64,000 nucleotides of DNA from Paramacrobiotus metropolitanus (Eukaryota; Tardigrada; Eutardigrada; Parachela; Macrobiotidae): contig NW_026570316.1 of assembly GCF_019649055.1 (NCBI RefSeq), forward strand, positions 310,001-374,000, written 5' to 3'. This document shows positions 24,501 through 37,284 of the stretch, one piece after another. The notes beneath the pieces are model-generated. The model was not told the DNA's origin, made no database searches, and saw nothing but the letters and a program-made list of their open reading frames with translations. The translations under genes were made by a program, and so were the position numbers. Numbering within the stretch: position 1 is the first letter of the stretch; the number at the start of each line of letters is the position of its first letter.

Positions 24501-26743
24501 CGCGCACGTAAAACAGCGCAGATGATAAATATTCCCGCGCGGTCCCCGCTGCACAAGCTCCGACGGACAGATCCCCTCACCGCAGCTGAAGCATTTTATC
24601 CCGAATAATCTACAAGAAAAATCAGTCAACTACACATATACACACATACAAATTGCAATCGCATCATCGTGATAACACAAGAGCTGCTCTGATTGGTATC
24701 TGTACAAATATTTGCCAGTTTTAAGTGCGACACGTGTACAATATCTTTCGGTCCTTGTTAATCTCCGCGCGCTCATTGGCCGAGCGAAACTGGATATTCT
24801 GGAAAATTATTCCATATTTTGTCCCGGTTTTTATTAGAAATTCGGCTTGACCGTGAATCTTTTAATACGCCGGGGGAAGAAGAACAATACTGTCTGTATT
24901 CTTTTCAGCTGGGCAGATATCAAACACGCAGCGACCTGCTTTTTCATGTATGGACAATTGAATGAGGCAGAATGAGCATGAGCACATCGAAAGAGACAGG
25001 CACGGCCGCGCAAGAAAGTTGTGGCAGGGTGCAGGATTAACAAAATATTGCTCAGGATTACGGATTATCTGATAATCCGTTTTTGGCACAGGACGGAGTG
25101 CATACAGTGCAGTCCCTATTTCTGCGCCCCGACCATGCGCGGCATCCCTTCTCTCATACACGCTGACTGGCACATAGAAATCTCGGGGCCTTTTTGTCTT
25201 GCGCGCCTGACTGGGGACAGTATTCTTCTCTCCACCATCACCGCAACAAGACAAAACCGATAGACGCGTTTAATTGTTTGGAATCTGGACCAGCAGACAA
25301 GCATCTTGAGTGGAAACACGGAGAATTTCTCCGAAGACTTTCGCTTTTGGAAAGACTTCCCTTTCGCTTACTATAGGATTTTTCTTGTAAAAACCACTGC
25401 TCGACGAAAAAAAGCTGTAACAACTTTAACACTGGAATGAAGCTCCAATCAAATATTTGAAGTCATTGTCCGCAAATATATATTTGAAGACCTACTAGTT
25501 TCATAAATCTGATCATTTTTGTTTTGAATCACAGGATTTAAACTGGGCAAATATAATTAAGGAATAAAGTTTTGCATAAAAGGCGAATCATACGGAGACT
25601 AAAAATTGTAGTATTCGTAGTATAGCGGCAAAATACGCGACTCCATACGTCTGTTGGAAAAAAGTTATGAGCGACACCGGTGCATTACAGATATGTACTT
25701 CACTGGGCCCGTTTAGCTTGTTTGAAAATTTTTTTCTGAAGAATTTGTACTTTTTGTTTGGTGCTAATGAAACATAATTGGAAGAAATTTTCGTGGACCG
25801 GCACACGACCACTAGGCACTGGCCGGGGCAGCTGTTGCGGGCCTTAATGATGGTCGTGCGTGTTGCATGGCGTGTTAATTAATTTACGATAAGCAATTAA
25901 CACGTCGGAGTCGACATGCTCAATGCCCGCGCGACTGCTGCAGCCGTTCCTAACCTCCGAGTTGATTAGCTTTAGTTGTTGATGGATTTGCAATTTTCTT
26001 TCATTCGCTTAATTCCGTCAAGACTGCTTGTAGCACTTACACGCCATCGATACGTCCATTGATATGTTATGCACTTAATTAAGTAACAATTGCTTATCTA
26101 TTACCTCATTAATAACACAGGGTATTTTTATTGTAAACTCTACTTGGCTTTCTGGTAAATATCTAACAGGCAAAACAATTTATCGCGCAAGCAACGGTAA
26201 AGCGTCCATCTTTCGGCTGTAATACGGTAAACTTCTGGCGGTTATCGTAGAATTGTGGCTCAGTACCGGGTAACTGACTACCGTTACAATTTTCCCAGAG
26301 ACTTCCAAAATAATTACTAAAGTTGATTTTTAGTTTATTAATACTCATTAAATTTTTTTTCGTGGTCTGCACATGCATATCGGCTATCAAAGCAACGTAA
26401 AATACCTGAAAAAATCATCCCGGCAGAATAGCTGCTCATTGCGCGCGAAACACCGCTCCTGCAGTGGACATTTACACTGGCAACACCGCAGACATTCCGC
26501 ATGCCAATGCCGATCCAGCACCGTCATCACATACCGATCAAAGATGGCCATTTCGCAGCCGCTACACTTGTAGGTATTCATATTGGGCACCACCGCGGTG
26601 GGATGCGGCTGGAGATGATGGTGATGGTGGGGATGATGCTCAAAGGGATGATGATGGGGATTAAGCAGGGTACTGCCAAGACCAGCTGTAGCCGCTGCGG
26701 CAGCCGCTGAATGACGGTGCGTGCTACGGATGGGCATGATCAT
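9538..26743 (-). CDS. Lim1: Lim1-type LIM-homeobox transcription factor (Lhx1/Lhx5 orthologue)
   Basis: Seven exons on the minus strand: 26743-26406, 24609-24371, 17845-17483, 16981-16896, 15535-15349, 10478-10296 and 9731-9538. All phases agree, giving 529 residues. Residues 1-51 are Ala- and His-rich. LIM1 follows with [13 protein letters not shown] and [16 protein letters not shown], ending DDFFR. LIM2 continues directly ([31 protein letters not shown]). An acidic linker leads to the homeodomain, which starts [19 protein letters not shown] and ends [16 protein letters not shown], split over three exons. The C-terminus is Gly/Pro/His-rich and ends in an SCLNEAA block as in Lhx1/5. The family acts in the nucleus in head, neural and kidney or excretory development, binding TAAT sites and the LDB cofactor. 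The start could be 26743 or 26737, both ATG. The exon 3 donor (GTGCGC) is unusual but restores the homeodomain frame. Confidence 0.95.
10479..15348 (-). other. Lim1 intron 5, 4.9 kb, non-coding
   Basis: No exon or RNA gene is convincing here. The sequence alternates AT-rich stretches with GC-rich blocks (for example 12600-13080 and 13600-13880) that have many short open frames on both strands but no recognisable protein. Such islands in a large intron of a developmental regulator could be enhancers, which is inference. TAATTA-type homeodomain sites are scattered through it. tRNA-like repeats sit at 12205-12262 and 14826-14836. Confidence 0.6.
12205..12262 (+). repeat. tRNA-like relic with A-box and B-box matches
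   Basis: TAGTGCAGTGG at 12205-12215 fits the RNA polymerase III A-box. 47 nt downstream GATTCAAAACC at 12252 matches 9 of 11 positions of GGTTCGAAACC (B-box). The spacing is that of a tRNA gene, but stems do not fold convincingly, so it is not called as a working tRNA. Confidence 0.45.
17846..24370 (-). other. Lim1 intron 2, 6.5 kb, non-coding
   Basis: The intron separates the LIM domains from the homeodomain. It contains GC-rich islands (about 18100-18320, 19900-20350, 21000-21390) and several tRNA-like repeat cores (18755, 19587, 20650, 21707 and, on the minus strand, 22500-22510). No additional exon is supported. A CT-rich run is at about 23070-23090. Intron 1 of the gene (24610-26405) likewise shows no gene; it holds one tRNA-like core at 25618-25628. 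Confidence 0.6.
21707..21764 (+). repeat. tRNA-like relic with A-box and B-box matches
   Basis: TAGTGTTGTGG at 21707-21717 is followed about 45 nt on by AGTTTAGAATCT, a near B-box. The acceptor stem is only partly complementary. It is one of roughly eighteen related cores in the window. Confidence 0.4.
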
Positions 26744-29700
26744 ACAACAAAACACACGGCGCGATGGCGCGCGGCGACACACATACAACCGACCGGAAGA
26801 TGTTGCGCTGTGTGTCTCCGAGATGATAATATTTTGTGTCACATACACAAACAACGCACAAACCGCCCCGCGTACGGATCACAAAACACCGTGTGTATTA
26901 TGGGCGGAATATGCAGTGAAGATGTCGGTGTTTAGGAAAAAATGGGCATTGTTTCGGTTGGATATGCGTGAGTGTGTGTGCGAGAAGTTTGCGCGGAAAC
27001 GCGCGTATATGCAGCTTCTGTTCCAATATCGGCCGATTGTAGGCAGAGCAGTGCGTGGTTCATATTGCAGCGGTTGGTTGGTCTGTTCTCTTGTGAAAGT
27101 GACGGCGCGGAATGCGGGCTGGGAGCGGATGCAGCCCGGCTCAGAACCGGCTTAAGAATAAAAAAAGTGTTTTTACTGTACTTGAAAGGATTCATCCGAA
27201 TGTTATTTAATTAAGCTGCAGTGATATGCATCAGAGTGTGCAAAAACCATAGAATTTAAATTTCGTTTGTTTCCGTTTAAACTAAAATCAACTTTCCTGC
27301 AAATTCGGCACCCGGTTTAGATCCGGCTCCAATAAGAAAAAGCGTTTTTAAATACTTATTTATGCGCTAATTGCTAATGTTTTAAAACCAACAGCAGGTT
27401 TTTTTCAAGGCATGATCGAGAATCGCAAACGTTTTTAATGCACAATTTTTATTAACGGTTAATATTTTCTGTTCGTTTAGTGCTAGGCTGCTGGCCATAT
27501 TGCGGCTGTCAGTGACCTTTTACCTGTACCGGCGTTGATCGAAATGTTCCGCATACAGAAATCTTTGGTGACCGTTACAGTTTGTTTGAATCAACTTTAT
27601 TTTTTCTTTGTCGCTTCACTATTTATTTTACAGTATTCAACCAGCTGTTTCCTGAAATTTGATAAAGTACAAAACCAAGAAAATCGAAGCCATAGATTTC
27701 TTTTGGCACACTTTAGCCGCGTTGAATTTCCGTTGTTGAAGCCGTAGAACCGTCCGATCCGCAGTCGGTCTGGTGCGATTCTGGAGACAGCAGTCGAGTC
27801 AGAGCGCTGCACAGCGGGGCGCACTGGCATGGCAGATAGCTGTCAATAGAGCCCTGCCAATGACAGCTGAAGCCGTTTCTTCTTGTCCTGCCTTCGGGCT
27901 CTCTCGGCGCTGTGTGTCTCTCTCTTTCGTTGTGTCTCGCCCTCTCTCTGTCTCTTCGTGCGCACTATTGATCCTGCCAGTTTGAGCGGTTTTGTCTTAC
28001 GCCATCGTAGCGTGTAATAATACGATAAGCTGCCATCGTTTCGTCTGCCTTTTGTGAGAATTCGTGAAAAAGTTAGCAAAACTCCCAAACAACCCATCAC
28101 AAAGGTAAGGAACAGCTGAACATGCACGCCTTACCTTCGGCACGTTACGCCACCGATGAAAAAATTGTCAACCGCAGCCGAAAGCCTTTTATGGAATTTT
28201 ACGATAGTTTAATGATAATCTTGACCCTTCTTTCCCGGCGTTAAAATTTGATCTAAAGAAGCCGAGAAATTCCAGCAAACAGTGGCGGCGTTCCGTTAGG
28301 CGCGCATGGATGCACGCGGACACTGGAAACACGGGTCAACAATGTAAAGCTGTCAAAGATTTTGTGTACTGCGAGTAAGGATGAATATGATGGCATCAGT
28401 TGGAATCACAGCCCCCTGAAAATCATTGCCCAGTGTCCGGCCCATAAACTTCCGGATCATTAATGTGAAATGGTTGTGATGTTTGTTAGCAACGCGAGCC
28501 AGCGTCGATAACATCAGCCGACATCAGCGCCTGTCATCCGCATCCATTACAAATCTGTATCATATAGCCGCCATTGCCGACACCCGATCAACTGACGCGG
28601 CTGGGAACAATGAATATTAAGCAGTTGTAAAACGGATTTAATTACACCAATGGAATAACATTTATTACCATATTTCTGCATATTATTACAAGGTCATTTT
28701 TCGTAATGCGACGGAATAGGCTGTCGTAAAACTGGATGCAGCTTCACATGAAAATAAATCAAATTCTGGCATGGATGCGGCAATTTATGAATAATAATTT
28801 TATTCTCTTTGATTTCATGTGACAAATAAGAAGATACAGAAACCGATAAAAATCGAACATGTAAGCGTGCATTCAACACCATAAAATTCGCGCAAAAATT
28901 TATTTTAATTCTTTATATAATATTATGCCGCTTAATAATTACAGATAGTAGCAAATATGTAAGTTAAAAAACACATGGTTTACAGATTTATTTGCTCGAT
29001 TATAATAATTTTAGTATCATAGTAAAGCGATTTTGTTGCTGAATAAATAATTTCATAGATAAACCATTAATCAAAAAAGATCGTAAAATGACAGACATCT
29101 TGGGAACCGTTATTAAAACTCCATTAAAAATTTCCGCGGCACCGTGGTAACGTTACGAATAAATACAGAAAGGAATGCGACAGCGATTACGAAATTGCTG
29201 ATTCCGCCAACATCTCATACGACCACTCTATCCACCCAATACGCAGACACGAATATAAATTACGTCCGCCGAATGATTAATCCCACATTACGGCCATGGA
29301 TCAGTGGTCATTTCCGCTCGCATGACGGACCGGTGCATCGGCATGTCCGTCGAGCTTTACATGTCCATAACCCCGCGCGCTTTGGAAGAATTCCAGTGAT
29401 TAATGGGACTGATGAGGCCGCGGTTATAAACGCGTATCTTCCTCATCCAATGAACATTCCGGTCTGCTTGAATAATTTGTTAATGATAGCGTGTACGGCC
29501 GGGGTCGCGAAGATGGCGGTGCAGTATGCGTATCCGGGTTGCTTATTAAACCGCGGCTGACCAATGAGGCTCAGTGCATATTTGTCATAACCGGGCAAAC
29601 TGTGTACCGCGGAATATCGCGCTAATGATAGTTATCAGTTTAAAGTCTTGTTGGTAAGCCGGTTAGCTGGTTAAACAGCGCGGCTGGGGGTGCTGGCTGT

Positions 29701-32700
29701 GTGCGCAGGGGAGGATGGGTGATTATAGGGGCCTGGTCGTGTACAAACAAATGGATCGTTTTGCTTTCATGTCGTCTCTACCATGTCATTTTGTTGAAAA
29801 ATATGTCCGATGGAATGACTAATGACCGGCAATTTTTTAAATGACAATTCCGATAAGGAATTCCACTGAAACTGTAATTACAGTTCGTGTTATCTATGCA
29901 AGTACTGTCACTGTTTATCTTCGACAAGAATTTAACTTTTCTGATCTCACATTACAAATGCTCTATTTGGAAAGCAAATTATTTTCCAAAAATTTTTACT
30001 ATCCCTTAAAAAGTAATGACACGAATTACAAAGGAAAGTGAAACAAATCCATTTTCATTTTTTTTTGTTAATAAATATATTATTTTCAATTAAATATATT
30101 CACAAAAAATTAGTCAGTAATTACAGTAGCGTCATGATTAATTACAGAGCACCTTAATTAAACTTTTTATGTTTTTCGGTCAACCCGTATAATATTGTTC
30201 ACTCTCGTTAATACCAATATTACCGCGCGCACATTCCACCTGGACGCAGTGAAGCCTATCACATAATCATGTTTCTCCCAACGCACTGCCGGTTATCGCC
30301 ATGGGAGTGCGGAGGGGCGCCCCCGATATGTTTGTTTCCGCGTCTTCTGTTCTATAATTACAGACACACTGCAGAATCCCCCGGGTTGAGCCGGGGATCC
30401 GCTTCCACCGCCCCCGTACCGCGTACACAATGCCCGTGGAATTATCAGCTGTGGACAGTGGTGTTCGGACATGCTTGAGCGCAGTGCGCATGCTGTCGCT
30501 GTCAACCTCCGCGCACCGGGCAGCCTCCGGATGATGGATGCCGGGGCGGTGCACACTTGTGTATATATGCAGCGATCAGTGCTGCTGACCGGCTGGAGAT
30601 ATATATGGTGCTGCGGACACGCCCACCCTGCCAGGCAGAACAACGGCCTTCTGCCGCATTTTAGTCTGGTAAAGAACATTTGGATAATCAAACATATTCT
30701 TTTTTCCAAAATCGTTTGAGGTTAAATCTTTGATAGTTAGTTACTAATTAGAGCAATTTAAAAACAGCATTCTAGCTAGTAAAAATCACAGTATTAATTA
30801 AAGTAAGTAAAACCTTCTACTGTTAAACATCAATAAATTAGTAAAGCGTATTTACTGCAATTTAAAAAACTGAAATACTTCTACAATTTGGATTTAATTC
30901 CCAGATGTCAATTTAATTCGCAGATGCCGCACTAACAACATCTCAAAAGGGGTCTGGCATCGCCATTGCACTACGCTTTTCGTTAACCAGTATATTCCGG
31001 ATAAACAAGCGATGTGTAATTTTGCGCGATGCACTCGACAACGGAGGAATGCTGTGACATTTGCGGCCAAGGCGTGAGAAGAAGGCCGGTCCGGGTAAAT
31101 CATGTGATGGAAAATATATATTCCCACCGGTTTTTAAGCAGCAATTACCGGATGATCGGCTTTTTCTTGGATGGATATATATTCCGACCGGATAAAAGTG
31201 ACCGCATGCAGATACAGCGGTTGCGTCGTAATCTGGACCGGTGGTCAGCGCGCAAAGGGGCGTGCGATTTCTCATCTGACAGCCGAGAATTGCGCGCGTT
31301 TTTAATCCGCTGCCAGTGCCGGTGTTGTTTAAGTGGGCGGTTAAATATAGGATTTTACCAACACCCACCCCGATGTTTCCGAGATTTGCCCAAACAAGAT
31401 ACCGCTTTTGACTTTCACGACCGCCGCCATCGTTAAACTGGAATTCTGAGCAAATTCGGAAAAACAAAATTCTTATTAATTTTAAACTTTTTTTCCTAAA
31501 GCGCGCCATAACCATGACGCTTCGTAAATACTGTGTCGATTAATTTAAGAAAAGAGATGCAGTAATAATAAATATTAAACAATTAAATAATAAACAAATT
31601 TTCCAGTTTTGTTAAAAATAAGTTTTTGTGTACCTTTTTAAATAACCGATATAAAGATTTTTAAAAAATCCCTTATGGTGAAGATATGCCTTGTAAATAC
31701 GGAAGATATCGAACGTACATAAATTATATGTGTTATACTGAAAGCAGTCGCGTCTTTTCGACTCTTTCGAGTACCACCGTATAGGAATTTTATTGGGTGG
31801 GATTGTCGAAGGAAAATTTCTTTACAATTGATAAATCCTTTTTGTCCGCTCTGCGCTCTTTCCTGTATTATTCTCAAGATAAGTGCACGTGTGAATAAAG
31901 TAGCCACTAGTGTCGTCGTTGTATGGAAATATGTATTTTGGCCGCTGGGTGTGTACTGTGCTCCGTGGCTGCCGTACTGTGTAGTGTGTCGGATGCCGGC
32001 TGCATAATGGGTGGCAGACCGGGACAAAAGCCGCAGCAACATCTCCACAGTCCATCAAAAGCATGTTGGAGATTATAGAGCCAGTACAACATACAAGAAT
32101 CTCTAGCGTTCAAATACGAAAAAGGCCGGCCAATATTTTTATTGTTTGTCATCTTCAAGTCGTAGCTCATCTTTTCACACTTTTAAGCACCACGAGAGAA
32201 TCAGAATGGACAATTGCCGCTGACCGATGTGGATTGCCAATTGGCTCTATATACTCGACATACAAGTGGGAAAATTGCTCTTAATCAACACTTCTATTCA
32301 CTGCCGAAATACCGTACTGTTATGCCCGTTTTCTCTAATTTTCGAATAAAAATTCCATCAGTCACGAAATTTACAATAAGCCCCGTTAAACACTATTATA
32401 GTAAATTAAAATTTCGTCAAAAAATGAGCATTAGCTGCAGCTAAAACTTAGCTGGAATGCATTTTTAGCTGCAATGCGTCTTCATAAATTATTTATTTCC
32501 GGTGTGCTCAGCATCGTCCATATATGGAGACTCATTCTTTTTGTGATTTTAAAATTTTATAGAATTTTGATTTAGTACAGATGGTATTAATATTTTTACT
32601 GCTCACACGTAAAACGGTTTACGATTAATAGATCAGTCGACAAGTATTCACAATTTTCCCAAAAAATAAACGTTTTTTTGTGTTCCTTTTGGCTTGGTAA

Positions 32701-35700
32701 AAAATCAACTGTATACGTATTATTTGGAAGTTAAGTGGCCATCCAAATCCATTTTACATTTTCCGAAATTAATTTCGCAAATTAGAAGCAACCCTTCGAG
32801 AAAAATCTAAAAGGCTCGTTTCAAATTATTACCACTATAAAGCTCCGATGCGTCTTGAAAAGAGAGTCGACACATGCTCTGCACGCCCCGTACATCGCCA
32901 TTACACTACGGTTTCGGACAACTATTCGGTTATATTAGTCAAACAAAACAATTTGACATGTTCGCTGTTCGTGACATAGCAGCTCCTCATTTTTTGAAAC
33001 TGCACAGTGCATTACCATGTTAATTGTTTTATTTTTATTGTTGCTTCTTATCATTTTGCAATGCTCTGGTGATGCTTGACTGTGTGAAATTTCTGCAATA
33101 GAATTCGAATGAGCAACTAATTCGTAGAATGATGGAAGATGATTGGCAGCGCTGAAAACTGTTGAAGAACAGCATTTTTCGTTAGCCAAGAAATATCTAA
33201 GTTTTTTATTAAATTTGCATACAAAATAGAAGCCTCTTAACTACATTAAGATCCCAAGATTAAACGTCCCTTCCAATAACAACACCACAACGAAGACAAC
33301 CGAATGGAATTATCTTTAACCATTGCAAAAATAATTCCCAGTAATCCTCCACCGTATTGTGTGCCGGTTATAAGCTGGTAGAAATCCATTTGGCACAAGA
33401 TAACTCGGTTGTGTGGTGTTTTTCTAACCTTGCTAACCTTTTGATAGGACTGGTGAGATGTTTGGCCACAGTTGGGACCGGATCGCAGATGCAGCGCGAA
33501 GGATGCTGGTATGATATAAAGGCCAAAAGAAAATTGACTTGTAATCAAGTTAGGCGTGGTAGGCTTGTATCCAATATCCGCCGGCAACATGGCAATCTGC
33601 CAGTGTTATACACATTTTATTTAAACATCGCATACACAACTTTGTGCACTTGACGCTGTAATCAAGTTGTTGGGGCCGGCACGCAGGGGATTGTGTGCAT
33701 ATTTGCAAAGGTCACCAGATCAGTATTACGTTCTGTCTGCATTTTAGACTCCTTGGCTTCGTAGATATTTACTTATTTGATCTGGTGGTGAAGTAGCACA
33801 GTAGTTGTTCTATTTTCGGGTGACAATATTGTTCTTTAGCCACCACCACAATGCACTGTAAATTCTGGAAAAATCGTAGCAAAATGGCTTATTATCAGCA
33901 CGAAAAACGCTATTGTACAGTAACACGACTTCGAACTGTAACTTTAATTTGGAAGTCTCAACCAGATAAAAAGACATAAGTTTTTTTGGGTTCTCGAGCA
34001 GCATATCGTGAATACAGGAATAGTTTTTGGGCTACCTAATGCTGTGGAATACAAGTATGCTAAATCAAAATCCTGCTTTGCATTCACTGATCAAAAGCAA
34101 CTGAAACCTGATATTAATTTTTAATACCATTTTCAAAATTTCCCAAAATATACCAAAGTAACTGCAATCAGCTCACGCAAGGATTGTATCACCGGATGTG
34201 TTCGAGAAGGTATAATTAAAATGTTTTCTTTCACAAAATATTATGTGATTGTAATTTGCAAATGCTCTTCGTAAAATCATACGGATCGTTACATCTTTCA
34301 GCAGTCCAAAAATTAAGAATTTTCTGCAATTCGGTAATTTCAGCTTTTACGGACTCGCACACAATCCGGCATTGACTAGCAATATGGCCTGTACGGTTGA
34401 TGAGTTCGGTGGGCATATATGACACCGGGGGTCAGGTTGGGCCAGCGGATTGGCGGGTGCCCCCCAGGGGGGCCAGCGTGGCAATAATCTAATCAGGATT
34501 GCAATCCCCAACGCGCCAGTTTCCGCCAGCGTCAACACAGACACATAACACACCACTGCGCTGTATACTGCTGACTGCACCCCCGAAATGCGCCGAAATA
34601 GAATTCCGTCCCGGTCCAGCCAAGCAGAACAGCACATGTAACCCGTGTTTGATTGCCCCTGTATATACACTAGCCGCGTGCGCGCGGAAACGCTATTTTC
34701 TCCAACATTTACGGTAATTAACGGCCAATCATCGGCCGGCAGGGAAATGAGTTTCTGCCAGCTAAATTTATCCTTGGCTCGGCTACTAACTGCCGGCTTA
34801 AGCAGAGACGCCGAAAGCGGGGGGAAACGGTTGGAGCATGATGTGAAAGTGGAGCGATGATGTCTTGCTGTGATGCAGATTAAGACGCTGCACGCGCTCA
34901 TCGTCGTTGCGATAACTTAATGTGTCGTATTGGTGACCTTTATCAATAAATTCCAGTTTAGTGTGAATGCGTACATTTTCATCATCATTTTCTTGTTAAA
35001 TTTATTGCTATCTTGACAGTTGGTCTAATTTCCAACAACATAATTTGGAAATTGTAACACCGAATTGTTGTACATATAATGTTTTTAGCAAAGTCTACAT
35101 TTGTAACTGTAGGAACGTTAACTATCGACTTTGCATACTTTAACTTCATGTTTTACTAACAGGAGAAATTTAACTTAGATGTCGGCATTTTTTACCTGTC
35201 TGCGGATAGCGCGTGTCATGACAGCTTCTCGGACGAATTTTTTTATTTTTATGGATTTCGTTGGACGCCATTGTTGTCCAAAGCATTATTTCAGAAGCCC
35301 CCTAAATTTCTATCGTACGGCTTTCAATTAACAGTTATTCCTGCATCAAGGAATTAATTAAAGCCTTGGCCCGAATAAACGCATCATTTTCAAAATGAAA
35401 AAATAATTTACTTCTTGGTTACACTATTACTGCTGGCCTCTGACTGCGCACTAATCTAATCAATTTTCCTCGAAATTCCGCCGTCCTTACCCATGCACTT
35501 TTGAAATTCTCGGTCATCCCAGACTCTCAGTTGCAAAAATGTAAAAGAAACCATAATGAATTTCCTGTTTGCCGGTCTCCAACTGAAAGGTCACCGGCAG
35601 TGGCGCGTCGCGCGGTAAATATAGCAGGCGTATTACACACTGCATCATGCATCAGCGTAATTCAATCGGATAGATGCGCCGATGAGATTCGCGTAAAGTC

Positions 35701-36812
35701 AATTTTAAAAGGCCAGCGCACAGCACAACACGGTATCACAACTGTATATGATTCTGTGGATGGGAAACATTACGCTGACAATGGATTTAAAGTGTTACTT
35801 GAAACGCATTCAATTTCCCCTCTTATCTGCTCATCTTTCCTACATTAATCCCGTGAAATAATCGAATCTGTATCCCAGGTATTATCCACTCATTGGCCGA
35901 ACACATGGATGACTGGATATCAAATTTTGACATTATCAGAAATTGGAAAATCAGTTGAAAATATTGTTATTCCATAACCTCATCTTGTTGCAAAAACAGA
36001 TTGATTCAACTGCACAATATAAAAAATAGCATTACAGTCTGACGCTCGTAAAAGTCACTGCCAATTCGCGAAAATCCTCTATCATAAAAAATACAAACAT
36101 CTATAAATAAATTTATTAGGCATGGTTAGTATATATAAGTACCATCTCAAAAACACTCGTATTCGTATGTTAACCATCTCAAGCATACTGCGCCTAAGAT
36201 CCGATTGATAAAAAACGACAACCTACAATGCTAGACCATTTTTTTGGAAACAACATTTTTTTCTAATAAAGAATTCAAGACTCTTTCAGTGTTTCATGAT
36301 TGCAGTGCCTAAATAGTTACTCTAATGCAGCGCTGCGCATTAGCAGAAATGTCTGCCGTATAATTTTGTATGCATGTTAATTGTTGCAGTTATTACGGGA
36401 GTTTTTTATATAATTTTAATTTTGGAAACATAATCCGCAAATATCTCATAGAGGAACCTGAAGCGCCATATTGAAGAATATCTGATAATGTCTTTATTGA
36501 ATATATAAATGAATTTTGGCTTCCAGATATCGGAGGCACGAGAAGAATATATATTTTGTCCTGGACCGGCAAATAGCGAGACCTGGACAGTATTGTATAA
36601 ACACAGTATTGTTCATTAATAAAATACATCAACTTTTTGTGTTATGTCAAAAATGTTACTACTGGCATAATGGAGGAAGCGGAAAAAATTAAATGAAGTC
36701 GGTTGTAATGTTCAGCTCGTATTTCCTGTATTTCATACTGTATGGCTTCATTCTGTACAGTGTACACTACCAGCAACGACTGATGATTGCCAGGTATAGG
36801 CGGCATTGTGGT
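26744..36812. other. 10-kb region upstream of Lim1 with no supported gene
   Basis: It likely contains the Lim1 promoter, 5' UTR and distal control regions. Several open frames exceed 130 codons (for example 29144-29560, and 30943-31515 on the minus strand), but they overlap one another on both strands, lack recognisable domains or splice logic, and sit in GC-rich islands where long frames arise by chance. Two minus-strand tRNA-like cores are at 30963-30973 and 32898-32908, and a plus-strand one at 33877. Confidence 0.5.
27895..27960 (-). promoter_or_regulatory. CT-rich run (GAGA-type on the minus strand) upstream of Lim1
   Basis: Repeated CTCTCTCT and TGTCTC blocks occupy about 65 bp, roughly 1.2 kb upstream of the Lim1 ATG. 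On the transcribed strand these are GAGA repeats, common in animal developmental promoters. A role is inferred, not shown. Confidence 0.3.
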
Positions 36813-36892
36813 CAATGTAATATCGTATCTTTTAACCATATGTAATATCGTATCTTTTAATGTACAATGTAATATTGTATCTTTTAACCATA
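36813..36892. repeat. Three copies of a ~26-bp repeat
   Basis: TGTAATATCGTATCTTTTAA occurs nearly unchanged three times in 80 bp (starting near 36816, 36841 and 36868). The first and third copies have the extra flanks CAA and CCAT. Confidence 0.85.
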
Positions 36893-36957
36893 TTAATTGA
36901 CGTAGCTTTTGTATTAGGTATCAAATCATTGTCTTATCTGCAAATACATTCTATAAA

Positions 36958-37014
36958 ATAACACGAACTCGGGTAATTACCCGAGTTCGTGTTATAATCG
37001 TGTTATAACACGAT
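36958..37014. repeat. Two adjacent perfect palindromes (38 bp and 18 bp)
   Basis: 36958-36995 is a perfect 38-bp palindrome, each half reading ATAACACGAACTCGGGTAA toward the centre. 36997-37014 is a second one, ATCGTGTTATAACACGAT. They share the ATAACACG word and lie about 270 bp upstream of the Hsp70-like gene. They could extrude as cruciforms or be relics of a small mobile element. Confidence 0.9.
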
Positions 37015-37284
37015 GCATGCCGGCTTTTGAAACATCGGCTGCAGCTAAATTGTTCGTATGTTACGGTGCGTGTACAAATGTACATATTACGGTATATGTG
37101 TTTGAAATGGTTCATAGTTTACACTTTACAGTACTTTACTTGGGTCCTCTTAATTACAAAAGCGACGTAACGTTGGTAATCAACTGCTGGAATGGTCGTG
37201 CATTCTTCGATTTCCACGCGTATTTTAGGAGGCTGATTAACAAAATATAATACTTTAGTACAATTATATACATAACTCAAAAAC

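Noticed and set aside
29144-29560. Open frame of 138 codons
   Set aside because: No signal peptide, domain or homologous pattern; basic and threonine-rich composition typical of a random frame.
30943-31515. Overlapping frames of 190 (minus) and 135 (plus) codons, the latter starting with a CC..C..C pattern
   Set aside because: The cysteines do not form a recognisable zinc finger, and the two strands are equally open. A minus-strand tRNA-like core sits at one end. Likely chance.
34347-34901. Long open frame of 184 codons on the minus strand
   Set aside because: It overlaps plus-strand frames of similar quality, has no domain, no splice context and ordinary composition for a GC-rich island.
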